The position numbers and the translations under genes are program-made. A DNA stretch of 7,745 nt from Clostridia bacterium (GTDB lineage Bacteria; Bacillota_A; Clostridia; Lachnospirales; Lachnospiraceae), in assembly GCA_012515365.1 (NCBI GenBank), contig JAAYYM010000631.1:1-7745 (forward strand), written 5' to 3'. The notes below the pieces were generated by a model that had not been told where the DNA came from, made no database searches, and saw nothing but the letters and a program-made list of their open reading frames with translations. Shown piece by piece: positions 1-7,338 of this stretch (its first letter is position 1; every line of letters begins with the position of its first letter).

Positions 1-583
1 AAAACGGAATGGTATAAACAGCTTCGCTCTGTTTCCACTTGAACGTATACTGTTCTCTTGCTGCCTCGATTGACTGCATAGCAGCCTGAACATGCACAAG
101 GACATCTTTGTTTAGGGCACCTCTGCTTACACGGATCTTTGTATCACCGGTTCCGATGGCTGTAACCAGACCTGCATCACTGACGATGGCTATGGCATCA
201 TTTTCACTTTGATAAAGTGTTTTGACGTTTGCCTCCTGTGGTACACACTGTAGCTGTTTGGTCTGTCCCTTGATAAGATTGATTTCTGATTCTGTTAGTT
301 CAAAATCTTCTGATTCTGCCTGAACTTCCGAGATTTGATTCATTGATATCTGGTTGCCGGAGATTTCATTATCTGAAATTCTATTATCTGAGATCACATT
401 CTCCGAGTTTTCATTCTCTAAAATCTCATTCTCTGATATCTCGTTCTGCATGATCTCATTTTCAAGAAGCTGATCGGTAGAGGCTGCAGCCTGTAATGGC
501 AGTTCAAAAGCCATAAACATACAAAGAAGAACTGATAAGATTTGTTTCATCCATATACGGATATTCATTCTTTGAATACTCAT
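1..583 (-). CDS. Secreted Big_2 (bacterial Ig-like) domain protein, C-terminus beyond window
   Basis: This is the first 194 codons of a gene running off the left edge. The start is the ATG at 581-583, set by GGAGG at 591-595 with a 7-nt spacer. Residues 1 to ~34 look like a signal peptide: basic residues (R5, R9, K13), a hydrophobic core (ILSVLLCMFMAF) and an Ala-rich cleavage region (LQAAAS), so export is predicted. Residues 41-85 are nine five-residue repeats of the form x-N-x-I-S. Residues ~92-166 resemble an Ig-like group 2 (Big_2) domain: INLIKGQTKQL, then SENDAIAIVSDAGLVTAIGTGD and a final VLVHVQ strand. Such domains are usually stalk or adhesion modules of surface proteins. The part after residue 167 (SIEAAREQYTFKWK) is not recognised, so the activity is unknown. 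Two hairpins separate the gene from gpmI upstream, and I saw no convincing promoter of its own. Confidence 0.85.
   Translation of the reverse strand, partial: MSIQRMNIRIWMKQILSVLLCMFMAFELPLQAAASTDQLLENEIMQNEISENEILENENSENVISDNRISDNEISGNQISMNQISEVQAESEDFELTESEINLIKGQTKQLQCVPQEANVKTLYQSENDAIAIVSDAGLVTAIGTGDTKIRVSRGALNKDVLVHVQAAMQSIEAAREQYTFKWKQSEAVYTIPF
329..463 (-). repeat. Nine tandem 15-bp units encoding x-N-x-I-S pentapeptides
   Basis: The translated units are ENEIM, QNEIS, ENEIL, ENENS, ENVIS, DNRIS, DNEIS, GNQIS and MNQIS (residues 41-85 of the secreted protein). Asn at position 2 is present in all nine, Ile at position 4 in eight, and Ser at position 5 in seven. The Ile codons vary (ATC, ATA, ATT) and so do the Ser codons (TCA, TCG, TCC), so the units have diverged at DNA level while keeping the protein pattern. 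The tract lies between the signal peptide and the Big_2 domain and is probably a polar, acidic spacer or a short repetitive fold. Confidence 0.85.
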
Positions 584-604
584 GTCTAAACCTCCAACTG
601 TTTT

Positions 605-649
605 AGAAAGAAGGACTACGACTTTAGTAAACTCATAAATCGTAGTCCT
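605..649 (-). terminator. Probable intrinsic terminator downstream of gpmI
   Basis: A 10-bp perfect inverted repeat (AGGACTACGA at 612-621, TCGTAGTCCT at 640-649) extends inward by a further TTTA/TAAA pairing across one bulged base, leaving a 9-nt loop. On the minus strand the stem is followed by TCTTTCT, a pyrimidine-rich but imperfect U tract. It ends about 10 nt before the ribosome binding site of the Big_2 gene, so it could terminate gpmI transcription or act as a leader hairpin for the next gene. Confidence 0.6.
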
Positions 650-676
650 CTTAAATTCATTTATAAATAACTAAAT

Positions 677-711
677 ATCATTATTAATCCTATTTTTTGA
701 TTAATAATGAT
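677..711 (-). repeat. 13-bp inverted repeat enclosing the gpmI stop codon
   Basis: ATCATTATTAATC (677-689) and GATTAATAATGAT (699-711) are perfect inverted repeats with a 9-nt loop. In the minus-strand RNA the loop reads AAAAAAUAG and contains the gpmI stop codon (690-692), while the 5' arm lies within the last sense codons. The stem is almost entirely A/U and no clean U tract follows, so it is a weaker terminator candidate than the hairpin at 605-649. It may serve as an mRNA 3' end structure. Confidence 0.6.
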
Positions 712-2234
712 TTACCTGTCATCTCTACAGGCTGTTTCATTCCCATGATCTCGATCAGAGTTGGAATGATATCTGCAAGGCATCCACCCTCACGTAATGT
801 GTAGGCTTCATCATAATTAACCAAGATAAATGGAACAGGATTGGTCGTATGTGCTGTAAAAGGTGCTCCTGTCTCATAATCTACCAGCTGCTCAGCATTT
901 CCGTGATCTGCACAGATAAACATGACACCATCTACCTCTTTGATCGCAGCAACTGCTTTTCCAACACACTCATCCACTGCTTCAACTGCCTTGATTGCAG
1001 CGGCCTCAACTCCGGTATGTCCCACCATATCCGGATTTGCAAAGTTAATGATAATGACATCGTATTTCTGTGATTTGATAGCAGCTACCAAATTATCGCA
1101 AACCTTATATGCACTCATTTCAGGTTTTAAATCATACGTAGCAACATCCTTTGGGGAATCTACCAGAATTCTTTCTTCCCCTTCATTTTCTTTCTCAATT
1201 CCACCGTTGAAGAAAAAGGTAACATGCGCATATTTTTCGGACTCTGCAATTCTTGCCTGCTTCATATGATTAGCAGCAAGCCATTCACCAAATGTATTGG
1301 TTACCTGAATTTTTTCAAATGCAACCAGTTTATTTGCAATTGTAGGATCATAATCTGAAAAGCATACAAACGTAAGATTGATTCTGTTTCCACGCTCGTA
1401 ACCCTTAAAATCGTCATCACAAAAAGTTCTGGTAAGCTCTCTCGCACGGTCAGGTCTAAAGTTAAAGAATACAACTGAATCCTGATCTTTGATCATGGCA
1501 ACCGGAGCGTTGTTTTTCATAACAACCGTAGGCTTCACGAATTCATCTGTTTCATCCTGATCGTAGGAAGCCTGAATAGCTGCTGTTGCAGAATCAGCAT
1601 TAACACCAATTCCTTTTGTCATGGCATCATATGCTAATTTTACGCGGTCATAATTATTATCACGATCCATTGCATAATAGCGTCCGCTGACAGTAGCGAC
1701 TTCTCCGACACCAATCTCTTTCATTTTTGCTTCCAGCTCTTCTACAAACCCTTTTCCTGATGCAGGTGGTGTATCTCTTCCATCAAGGAAACAGTGAACA
1801 TATACCTTTTTAAGACCATTTCTCTTTGCCAGTTCAAGTAATCCATAAATATGTGTATTATGACTATGAACACCACCATCAGAAACAAGTCCGAATACAT
1901 GGAATGCACTGTCATTTTTTTTGCAGTTTTCTACCGCACTCATCAGTGCTTTATTGTCAAAGAAAGTGCCATCCTGAATCTCTTTTGTGATACGTGTCAG
2001 CTCCTGATATACGATACGTCCTGCACCCATATTAAGATGACCTACTTCTGAATTGCCCATCTGTCCTTCTGGAAGTCCTACTGCCATTCCACTGGCCTGT
2101 CCTTCTACAATTGGACATTCCTTCATCAGCTGGTCAATGTTTTTCGTATTTGCTTCATAGACAGCATTGCCTTTCGTGTTCTTATTCAATCCATATCCAT
2201 CAAGGATCATTAATACAACTGGTTTTTTCGACAT
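690..2234 (-). CDS. gpmI: 2,3-bisphosphoglycerate-independent phosphoglycerate mutase
   Basis: GpmI interconverts 3-phosphoglycerate and 2-phosphoglycerate in cytosolic glycolysis and gluconeogenesis, using a phosphoserine intermediate and two Mn2+ ions. The 514-residue length matches the family. The alkaline-phosphatase-superfamily metal ligands are all visible: D12 (LMILDGYG), catalytic S62 (GNSEVGH), D402 and H406 (NPDMVGHTG), D443 and H444 (ADHGNAEQ), and H462 (AHTTNPVP). Substrate-binding motifs of the inserted transferase domain are also present: SDGGVHSH at 118-125, DGRDTPP at 151-157, GRYYAMDRD at 184-192 and FRPDRARE at 259-266. The start ATG follows GAGG with about 9 nt between. The gene has its own promoter at 2291-2319 and stands apart from other glycolytic genes within this window. 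No key residue is missing. Confidence 0.98.
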   Translation of the reverse strand: MSKKPVVLMILDGYGLNKNTKGNAVYEANTKNIDQLMKECPIVEGQASGMAVGLPEGQMGNSEVGHLNMGAGRIVYQELTRITKEIQDGTFFDNKALMSAVENCKKNDSAFHVFGLVSDGGVHSHNTHIYGLLELAKRNGLKKVYVHCFLDGRDTPPASGKGFVEELEAKMKEIGVGEVATVSGRYYAMDRDNNYDRVKLAYDAMTKGIGVNADSATAAIQASYDQDETDEFVKPTVVMKNNAPVAMIKDQDSVVFFNFRPDRARELTRTFCDDDFKGYERGNRINLTFVCFSDYDPTIANKLVAFEKIQVTNTFGEWLAANHMKQARIAESEKYAHVTFFFNGGIEKENEGEERILVDSPKDVATYDLKPEMSAYKVCDNLVAAIKSQKYDVIIINFANPDMVGHTGVEAAAIKAVEAVDECVGKAVAAIKEVDGVMFICADHGNAEQLVDYETGAPFTAHTTNPVPFILVNYDEAYTLREGGCLADIIPTLIEIMGMKQPVEMTGKSLLIKK

Positions 2235-2290
2235 GATTATTTCCTCACTTTTCTACGCTTCATTTAGTTCTATTCTCATTCCACTACCGA

Positions 2291-2319
2291 ATTATACACT
2301 GTTCTAAGCATATTGACAA
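2291..2319 (-). promoter_or_regulatory. Sigma-70/SigA-type promoter of gpmI
   Basis: On the minus strand, TTGTCA (2314-2319) and a perfect TATAAT (2291-2296) are separated by 17 bp. Transcription is expected to begin near 2284, giving a ~50-nt untranslated leader before the gpmI ATG. The -35 box lies about 10 bp beyond the U tract of the terminator of the preceding operon. Confidence 0.85.
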
Positions 2320-2328
2320 GATGAAATC

Positions 2329-2359
2329 AAAAATGAGCACCTGTTATTAAGGTGCTCAT
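2329..2359 (-). terminator. Rho-independent terminator of the pheS-pheT-queA-PilZ cluster
   Basis: ATGAGCACCT and AGGTGCTCAT (2333-2342 and 2350-2359) form a perfect 10-bp stem with a 7-nt loop. On the minus strand this is followed by four further U residues. It begins 6 nt after the PilZ-gene stop codon. There is no T tract on the plus-strand side, so it is oriented for minus-strand transcripts. Confidence 0.85.
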
Positions 2360-2365
2360 CATCAT

Positions 2366-2713
2366 TTATTTCTGAGAGTTCTCTGCATCATTAAACATTT
2401 CATAAATTGCAATCTTACAGGAATCACTTTCCGGCATTCCTACAAACGTAGCACCATAAATATGCTCTTCACTGCTGTCATCAAAACGTGTGATATTTAA
2501 AAATGTATGAATGACTTCCTTCGTCCATATCGTAAGCTCTGCTTCATATACCTCATTCATTTTCAATAACTCAGAAGATTTAAATCCAATGCCTGTCTTA
2601 GAAAGATCCAAAATCTCAACATGTACTTTTTTTTGTGATTTGTCATCAATGCGGCTCATAATCAATGTTGCATCCAGATCTAATCTTTTATTCCGTCTTC
2701 TGTCCTGTTCCAT
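2366..2713 (-). CDS. Small PilZ-domain protein, predicted cyclic-di-GMP receptor
   Basis: The 115-residue protein is essentially a single PilZ domain. Both halves of the c-di-GMP binding signature are present: R6-x-x-x-R10 at the N-terminus (RRNKR) and D36-x-S38-x-x-G41 (DLSKTG). A typical closing strand, YGATFVGM (86-93), is followed by a helix (CKIAIYEMF). No signal peptide, membrane segment or fused output domain is seen, so it is likely a cytosolic stand-alone adaptor that binds the messenger and then a partner protein. The ATG is preceded by GGAGG with a 9-nt spacer. It starts 38 nt after queA with no terminator between and is followed directly by a strong terminator, so it is probably the last gene of the pheST transcript. 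The target process (motility, polysaccharide or other) cannot be told from sequence. Confidence 0.88.
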   Translation of the reverse strand: MEQDRRRNKRLDLDATLIMSRIDDKSQKKVHVEILDLSKTGIGFKSSELLKMNEVYEAELTIWTKEVIHTFLNITRFDDSSEEHIYGATFVGMPESDSCKIAIYEMFNDAENSQK

Positions 2714-2751
2714 ATAAATCTCCCTCCGTAATCACACAAAATCTACCATTA

Positions 2752-3801
2752 TCATAGACTATCCGGTGTATGATTGTCAACTATCAGCATCGCATCTCCG
2801 AAGGAAAAAAATCTGTACGTTTCCCTGACTGCTTCTGCATAAGCATTCATAATATACTCTCGATCTGAAAATGCTGAGACCAACATTAACAATGTAGATT
2901 CCGGAAGATGAAAGTTTGTGATGAGGGCATCTATCATTTTAAATTTGTAACCTGGGTAAATAAAAATATCAGTATAATCACTCTTTGCCTGTAAAATCCC
3001 ATTCTCATCGGTTGCTGATTCCAATGTTCTACAGCTGGTCGTTCCAACAGCAATCACACGGTGCCCCGATTGTTTGACCTCATTGATCACATCTGCACTC
3101 TCTTTAGAGACTTCATAATATTCTGTGTGCATATGATGATTGGTCACATCCTCTACCTTGACCGGCCTAAATGTTCCAAGCCCGACGTGGAGTGTCACAT
3201 AAACGATCTTAACTCCCATCTGGCTGATTTCTTCTAGCAGTTCCTGCGTAAAATGAAGACCTGCCGTCGGTGCTGCAGCTGATCCATCATGTCTGGCATA
3301 GACAGTCTGATAACGGTTTTTATCCTTCAATACATGTGTGATATAAGGCGGAAGTGGCATCTGTCCAAGTTTATCAAGTACCTCTTCAAAAATCCCTTGA
3401 TAGGAAAACTTGATCAGACGATTTCCTTCTTCGATGACTTTTATGATTTCACCCATCAAAAGTCCATCACCAAATACAATTTTGGTACCTGGTTTTGCCT
3501 TCTTCCCCGGCTTCGTGAGCACCTCCCAGACATCATTTTCCTGTCTCTTCAGTAAAAGTACCTCAATTGCTGCACCGGTATCTGCTTTTACCCCCATGAG
3601 CCTTGCCGGTATAACCCTGGTATCATTTAATACCAGGCAATCTCCGGCATGTAAGTATTGTCTGATGTCGCGAAAAGTATGATGTTCGATACTACCATCA
3701 TTTCTGCCAAGTACCAAGAGTCTGGAAGCCGCACGATCCTCCAGTGGATCTTGCGCGATCAGCTCCGGTGGCAGTTCAAAATAAAAATCACTTGTTTTCA
3801 T
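2752..3801 (-). CDS. queA: S-adenosylmethionine:tRNA ribosyltransferase-isomerase (queuosine biosynthesis)
   Basis: QueA transfers and isomerises the ribosyl group of S-adenosylmethionine onto 7-aminomethyl-7-deazaguanine at position 34 of GUN-anticodon tRNAs (Tyr, His, Asn, Asp), forming epoxyqueuosine. The 349-residue length is normal for the family. Family motifs run in order: [12 protein letters not shown] (8-19), [15 protein letters not shown] (57-70), [21 protein letters not shown] (164-184), [12 protein letters not shown] (203-214), HTEYY (225-229), [10 protein letters not shown] (253-262), FIYPGYKF (280-287), [16 protein letters not shown] (296-311) and RFFSFGDAM (330-338). The ATG is preceded by AAGGAA (3809-3814). 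It follows pheT by 16 nt, so the two are very probably co-transcribed. The usual neighbour tgt is not present in the window. Confidence 0.97.
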   Translation of the reverse strand: MKTSDFYFELPPELIAQDPLEDRAASRLLVLGRNDGSIEHHTFRDIRQYLHAGDCLVLNDTRVIPARLMGVKADTGAAIEVLLLKRQENDVWEVLTKPGKKAKPGTKIVFGDGLLMGEIIKVIEEGNRLIKFSYQGIFEEVLDKLGQMPLPPYITHVLKDKNRYQTVYARHDGSAAAPTAGLHFTQELLEEISQMGVKIVYVTLHVGLGTFRPVKVEDVTNHHMHTEYYEVSKESADVINEVKQSGHRVIAVGTTSCRTLESATDENGILQAKSDYTDIFIYPGYKFKMIDALITNFHLPESTLLMLVSAFSDREYIMNAYAEAVRETYRFFSFGDAMLIVDNHTPDSL

Positions 3802-3817
3802 AATCTGTTTCCTTGGT

Positions 3818-6238
3818 TTATTGTCTTAATTCAATTCCCAGACTTTCAAGTCCGTTTAATATTTTCTTCATAACCGCATTGACATCCTGATCTGACAAAG
3901 TTTTCTCTTTATCTCTGAACGTAATGGAGTAAGCAACTGATTTAAATCCTGCCTTAATCTGCTCACCCTCATAGAGATCAAACAGATGATAGGATTCAAG
4001 CAGCTTTCCTCCACGCTGATCAATCATAGCTTCGATCTGACCGGCCAAGATGCTCTTTGGTACCACCATACTGATATCTCTTGTCATCGACGGATATTTT
4101 GCAATTCCACTATATTTTCGCTCAAAGGTTGCGAAAGGTTCGATATTTGGCATATCAAGTACAGCCACATATACCTTTGTTTTCATATCATAGTTATCAC
4201 AGACACTCGGATGTATTTCGCCTAAAAATCCAACGTTAACGCCTTGATAAAGAATGTCTGCCTGTCTCCCCGGATGCAGATAGTTTTTTTTCTGCTGTGG
4301 ATCATACTGAACTTTATCTCTCATTCCGATTTTTTCGAAGAATTCTTCTATAACACCCTTCATTGTATAGAAATCACCATCTCCATAAAATCCGAGTGTA
4401 AATTTCATTCTTTCCTCTGGAAGTTCTGTCAGTGGAACCTGTTTTGGCAGATAAACATTACCCAATTCATATAACCTTACATTTTTATTTCTACGGTTAT
4501 AATTCGTTGCAAGTGAAGTCAGTATTCCATTCAGTGACAGGGTTCTCATTACAGAGAAGTCCTCGCCTAACGGATTGGCAATTGTCACTGTATTTCTGAT
4601 CGGATCATTTTCATCGATCAATAATTTATCAAATACCTTTGGACTTTCAAACGAGTAGTTCATTCCCTGTGAAAAGCCACAATATTCTGCGATATCTCTT
4701 GCCTTCTCTTCAATTCTTAATTTAAATGGCAGTTTTCCTGTAGTTGCTTCACCACATGGAAGTGTTGCAGGTATTTTGTCATAGCCATAAAATCTGGCAA
4801 CCTCTTCTGCGATATCTGCAATTCCTTCTAAGTCCTGTCTGAAAGTAGGAACTACCAAATCACCTGTCACAGAATCATATGAGATTTCCAACTGATTTAA
4901 GATATCTAACATCGTATCAAGCGAAATATCTGTTCCAAGCAAATCATTGATTCGATCTGCGTTCATCGTAATTCTCTTCTTCATTGGAAGGGTGTCATGA
5001 ACATCTACAACACCTCCAACTACTTCACCGCATCCAAGCTCCTCGATCAGCTGACATGCACGATTAATTGCAAGTATCGCATTGTTTGGATCGAGTCCCT
5101 TTTCAAAAATACCAGATGCATCTGTACGCAGTCCAAGTCTCTTTGCAGATTTTCTGATATTGGCTCCATTAAAGGTCGCGGATTCAAATACAACGGTCTT
5201 AACATCATCTGTGATCTTAGAGTTTTCTCCACCCATGATTCCGGCAATACCAATCGATTTTTCTGCATCACATATCATTAACATCTGTGAATCAAGAATA
5301 CGCTCTTGACCATCCAGTGTCTGAAATTTTTCCTGATCCTCGGCACGCTTTACAACAATTTTATGACCTGCGATTGTATCCAGATCAAAAGCATGCATCG
5401 GCTGTCCATATTCCTGCATCACATAGTTTGTGATGTCTACCAGATTATTGATCGGACGGATTCCGGTAGATGCAAGTCTTCTCTGCATCCATTTTGGTGA
5501 TGGTGCAATTTTGATATTTTTGCAGACACGTGCACAGTATCTGGCACACAGATCCTGATCCTTTACTTCCACTGCAATATAATCATTGACATCTTCGTTA
5601 TTCTCTTTTACTTGTACCTTTGGCATATGAAATTCTTTTTGGAATGTAACTGCAGCTTCTCTTGCAATTCCTAGCACACTGTAGCAGTCCACTCTGTTTG
5701 AAGTGATTTCATATTCAAATACCGTATCATGTAGTCCCATTGCTTCGATGGCATCCGAACCAACCTGCGTATCTTCAGAGAAAATATAGATCCCGCTTTC
5801 AGGAGCTTCCGGATACATATCACGTGAGGTGCCAAGCTCTTCTACTGAGCACATCATTCCATATGACTCTACACCACGTAATTTACCATTTTTAATCACA
5901 ATTCCGTCTTCCGGCAGAGGACCGCCATCATGCCCGCCGGCAACCTTACCACCGTCGATTACAACAGGTACCTTATCTCCCACTTTCACATTAGAAGCAC
6001 CTGTTACAATCTGAAGCTTCTGGCTTCCTAAATTCACCTGACAGACAATCAGTTTATCTGCATCTGGATGTTTTTCTATTTGATCGATCTGTCCGACTAT
6101 AATCTTGCTTAAGTTTTTATCAAGGCATTCAAAAGTCTCAACCTTCGTTCCTGATAATGTCATTTTATCACTGTATTCCTGATTTGTGCAGTCAAGATCC
6201 GGCACATATGCTTTAATCCATGATAATGATGTATTCAT
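3818..6238 (-). CDS. pheT: Phenylalanyl-tRNA synthetase beta subunit
   Basis: PheT pairs with PheS in an (alpha-beta)2 enzyme that charges tRNA-Phe; the beta subunit binds tRNA and hydrolyses mischarged Tyr-tRNA-Phe. The 806-residue length is normal for a full bacterial subunit. Domains in order: an OB-fold tRNA-binding domain (~40-155; EKHPDADKL at 55-63, [12 protein letters not shown] at 120-131), the B3/B4 editing domain (~210-400), a B5 domain (~420-490; [13 protein letters not shown] at 478-490), a catalytic-like core (~500-690) and a C-terminal FDX-ACB anticodon-binding domain (~712-806; [13 protein letters not shown] at 714-726). Editing-site positions look intact: H282 in QPMHAFD, E338 in GGENS and A354 in FESATF, by comparison with remembered E. 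coli H265/E334/A356. A strong AAGGAGGGGG Shine-Dalgarno overlaps the pheS stop, with only 15 nt between the genes. The OB domain carries a Gly-rich stretch (~97-106) that looks about ten residues longer than in E. coli. Confidence 0.98.
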   Translation of the reverse strand: MNTSLSWIKAYVPDLDCTNQEYSDKMTLSGTKVETFECLDKNLSKIIVGQIDQIEKHPDADKLIVCQVNLGSQKLQIVTGASNVKVGDKVPVVIDGGKVAGGHDGGPLPEDGIVIKNGKLRGVESYGMMCSVEELGTSRDMYPEAPESGIYIFSEDTQVGSDAIEAMGLHDTVFEYEITSNRVDCYSVLGIAREAAVTFQKEFHMPKVQVKENNEDVNDYIAVEVKDQDLCARYCARVCKNIKIAPSPKWMQRRLASTGIRPINNLVDITNYVMQEYGQPMHAFDLDTIAGHKIVVKRAEDQEKFQTLDGQERILDSQMLMICDAEKSIGIAGIMGGENSKITDDVKTVVFESATFNGANIRKSAKRLGLRTDASGIFEKGLDPNNAILAINRACQLIEELGCGEVVGGVVDVHDTLPMKKRITMNADRINDLLGTDISLDTMLDILNQLEISYDSVTGDLVVPTFRQDLEGIADIAEEVARFYGYDKIPATLPCGEATTGKLPFKLRIEEKARDIAEYCGFSQGMNYSFESPKVFDKLLIDENDPIRNTVTIANPLGEDFSVMRTLSLNGILTSLATNYNRRNKNVRLYELGNVYLPKQVPLTELPEERMKFTLGFYGDGDFYTMKGVIEEFFEKIGMRDKVQYDPQQKKNYLHPGRQADILYQGVNVGFLGEIHPSVCDNYDMKTKVYVAVLDMPNIEPFATFERKYSGIAKYPSMTRDISMVVPKSILAGQIEAMIDQRGGKLLESYHLFDLYEGEQIKAGFKSVAYSITFRDKEKTLSDQDVNAVMKKILNGLESLGIELRQ

Positions 6239-6253
6239 CTTAATTCCCCCTCC

Positions 6254-7273
6254 TTAAAACTGTTTTAAAAATCTGACATCGTTCTCATAAAGAAGTCTCA
6301 TGTCATCAATTTCATATTTTAGTAATGCAATTCTCTCAAGACCTACACCAAATGCAAAGCCTGAATATTTGTCAGGATCGATCTTGCTCATTCTAAGTAC
6401 ATTTGGATGAACCATTCCACAGCCTAGTATTTCAATCCAGCCTGTTCCCTTACAAAAACGGCATCCGCTTCCACCACATTTAAAGCAGGACACATCCATT
6501 TCTGCACTTGGTTCTGTAAAATTGAAATGATGCGGTCTGAATCTTACCTTCGTCTTTTCGCCAAACAGCTCTTTTGCAAATTCAGCAAGTGTACCCTTTA
6601 AATCAGCAAAAGTTATATGTTTATCAATAACAAGTCCTTCGATCTGGTGAAACGATGGTGAATGGGTGGCATCCACTTCGTCAGATCGAAATACACGCCC
6701 CGGCGCGATCATTCTGATCGGCATCTTTCCTGTTTCCATTTCATGTACCTGTGTTCCTGATGTCTGCGTTCTAAGCAAAATATCTCCTGTTACATAGAAT
6801 GTATCCTGTTCGTCCTTTGCCGGATGATCAGCCGGTATATTTAAAGCTTCAAAATTATAGTAATCTGTTTCAATTTCAGGTCCTTCGACAACCTCATAAC
6901 CCATTCCCACGAAAATACGCTGTACTTCTTCCATCACGATGGTGTTTGGATGACGGTGACCAAGCTCCGTTTTTTTAGCCGGCAATGTGACATCAATGGT
7001 CTCAATTTTTAACTGCTCTTCTCGCAATGCACGCTCCATACGTGTTTTTGCTTCCTCAAGTACACGCTCGATTTCTTCTCTTGCCTCATTGACCAATTGT
7101 CCGACCTTTGGACGATCTTCTGGAGCAACATCCTTCATACTTTTCAATACAGATGTTAATTCACCTTTCTTGCCAAGGAAATTCACTCGCACATCATTTA
7201 ATTTCTCTAATGCATCAGATGCCTGAATTTGCTTTAATGCTTCTTCTTTGATTTTGTTCAACTTCTCATTCAT
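6254..7273 (-). CDS. pheS: Phenylalanyl-tRNA synthetase alpha (catalytic) subunit
   Basis: PheS is the class II catalytic subunit that activates phenylalanine with ATP and charges tRNA-Phe together with PheT. From the chosen start it has 339 residues, typical for Firmicutes. Residues 1-~90 are charged and helical, matching the N-terminal coiled-coil arm. Motif 1 lies near HPNTIVMEEVQRIF (108-121), motif 2 is GRVFRSDEVDATHSPSFHQIEG (192-213), and motif 3 is GFAFGVGLERIALL (305-318), which keeps the Ala that in E. coli (A294) limits the size of the Phe pocket. A four-Cys cluster (C263, C266, C271, C274) precedes GWIEILGCGMV, as in Bacillus-type PheS. An in-frame ATG at 7286-7288 would add five residues (MEVRS), but it overlaps the ribosome binding site, so the ATG at 7271-7273 is preferred. 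The gene is controlled by the T-box leader upstream. Confidence 0.97.
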   Translation of the reverse strand: MNEKLNKIKEEALKQIQASDALEKLNDVRVNFLGKKGELTSVLKSMKDVAPEDRPKVGQLVNEAREEIERVLEEAKTRMERALREEQLKIETIDVTLPAKKTELGHRHPNTIVMEEVQRIFVGMGYEVVEGPEIETDYYNFEALNIPADHPAKDEQDTFYVTGDILLRTQTSGTQVHEMETGKMPIRMIAPGRVFRSDEVDATHSPSFHQIEGLVIDKHITFADLKGTLAEFAKELFGEKTKVRFRPHHFNFTEPSAEMDVSCFKCGGSGCRFCKGTGWIEILGCGMVHPNVLRMSKIDPDKYSGFAFGVGLERIALLKYEIDDMRLLYENDVRFLKQF

Positions 7274-7281
7274 TGACCTAA

Positions 7282-7286
7282 CCTCC
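7282..7286 (-). promoter_or_regulatory. pheS ribosome binding site that decides the start codon
   Basis: On the minus strand the sequence reads ATGGAGGTTAGGTCAATG. GGAGG sits 8 nt before the second ATG (7271-7273), which is ideal spacing. The first ATG (7286-7288) overlaps this GGAGG by its final base, and I saw no good Shine-Dalgarno before it. Confidence 0.85.
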
Positions 7287-7312
7287 ATTTTTCATTTGAT
7301 ATTCCGGAAAAT

Positions 7313-7338
7313 AAAAAAACCTCTGATCAAATCAGAGG
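7313..7338 (-). terminator. T-box regulated intrinsic terminator
   Basis: CCTCTGAT and ATCAGAGG (7331-7338 and 7320-7327) form an 8-bp stem with a 3-nt loop, followed on the minus strand by seven U residues (7313-7319). Its 5' arm shares the C residues that the antiterminator needs, so the two structures exclude one another. It lies 27 nt upstream of the pheS ribosome binding site. Confidence 0.93.

Noticed and set aside
329..463. Repeats as a CRISPR array or classical pentapeptide-repeat (A(D/N)LXX) domain
   Set aside because: The 15-bp units have no spacers and are in frame within a coding region, and the Asn and Ile positions do not match the register of the classical pentapeptide fold.
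849..1269. Plus-strand open frames of 74 and 115 codons opposite gpmI
   Set aside because: They lie entirely antisense to a strongly supported gene, have low-complexity Ser/Thr/Ala/Cys composition typical of reverse-complement shadows, and I saw no ribosome binding site.
2313..2318. TTGACA on the plus strand as an antisense promoter
   Set aside because: No plausible -10 box lies 16-19 bp downstream. The match arises because it overlaps the complement of the gpmI -35 box.
5047..5271. Minus-strand 74-codon frame inside pheT
   Set aside because: It is the same strand but another frame of pheT, whose own frame is intact and full length. There is no sign of a frameshift or a separate gene.
3289..6014. 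Several plus-strand open frames of 60-94 codons opposite queA and pheT
   Set aside because: All are antisense to conserved synthetase or queA coding sequence, mutually overlapping and without recognisable motifs, so they are shadows.
3818..7273. pheST cluster as part of a novel or defence-related system
   Set aside because: Every gene is a recognisable housekeeping family with intact motifs, and no mobile-element or defence signature is present.
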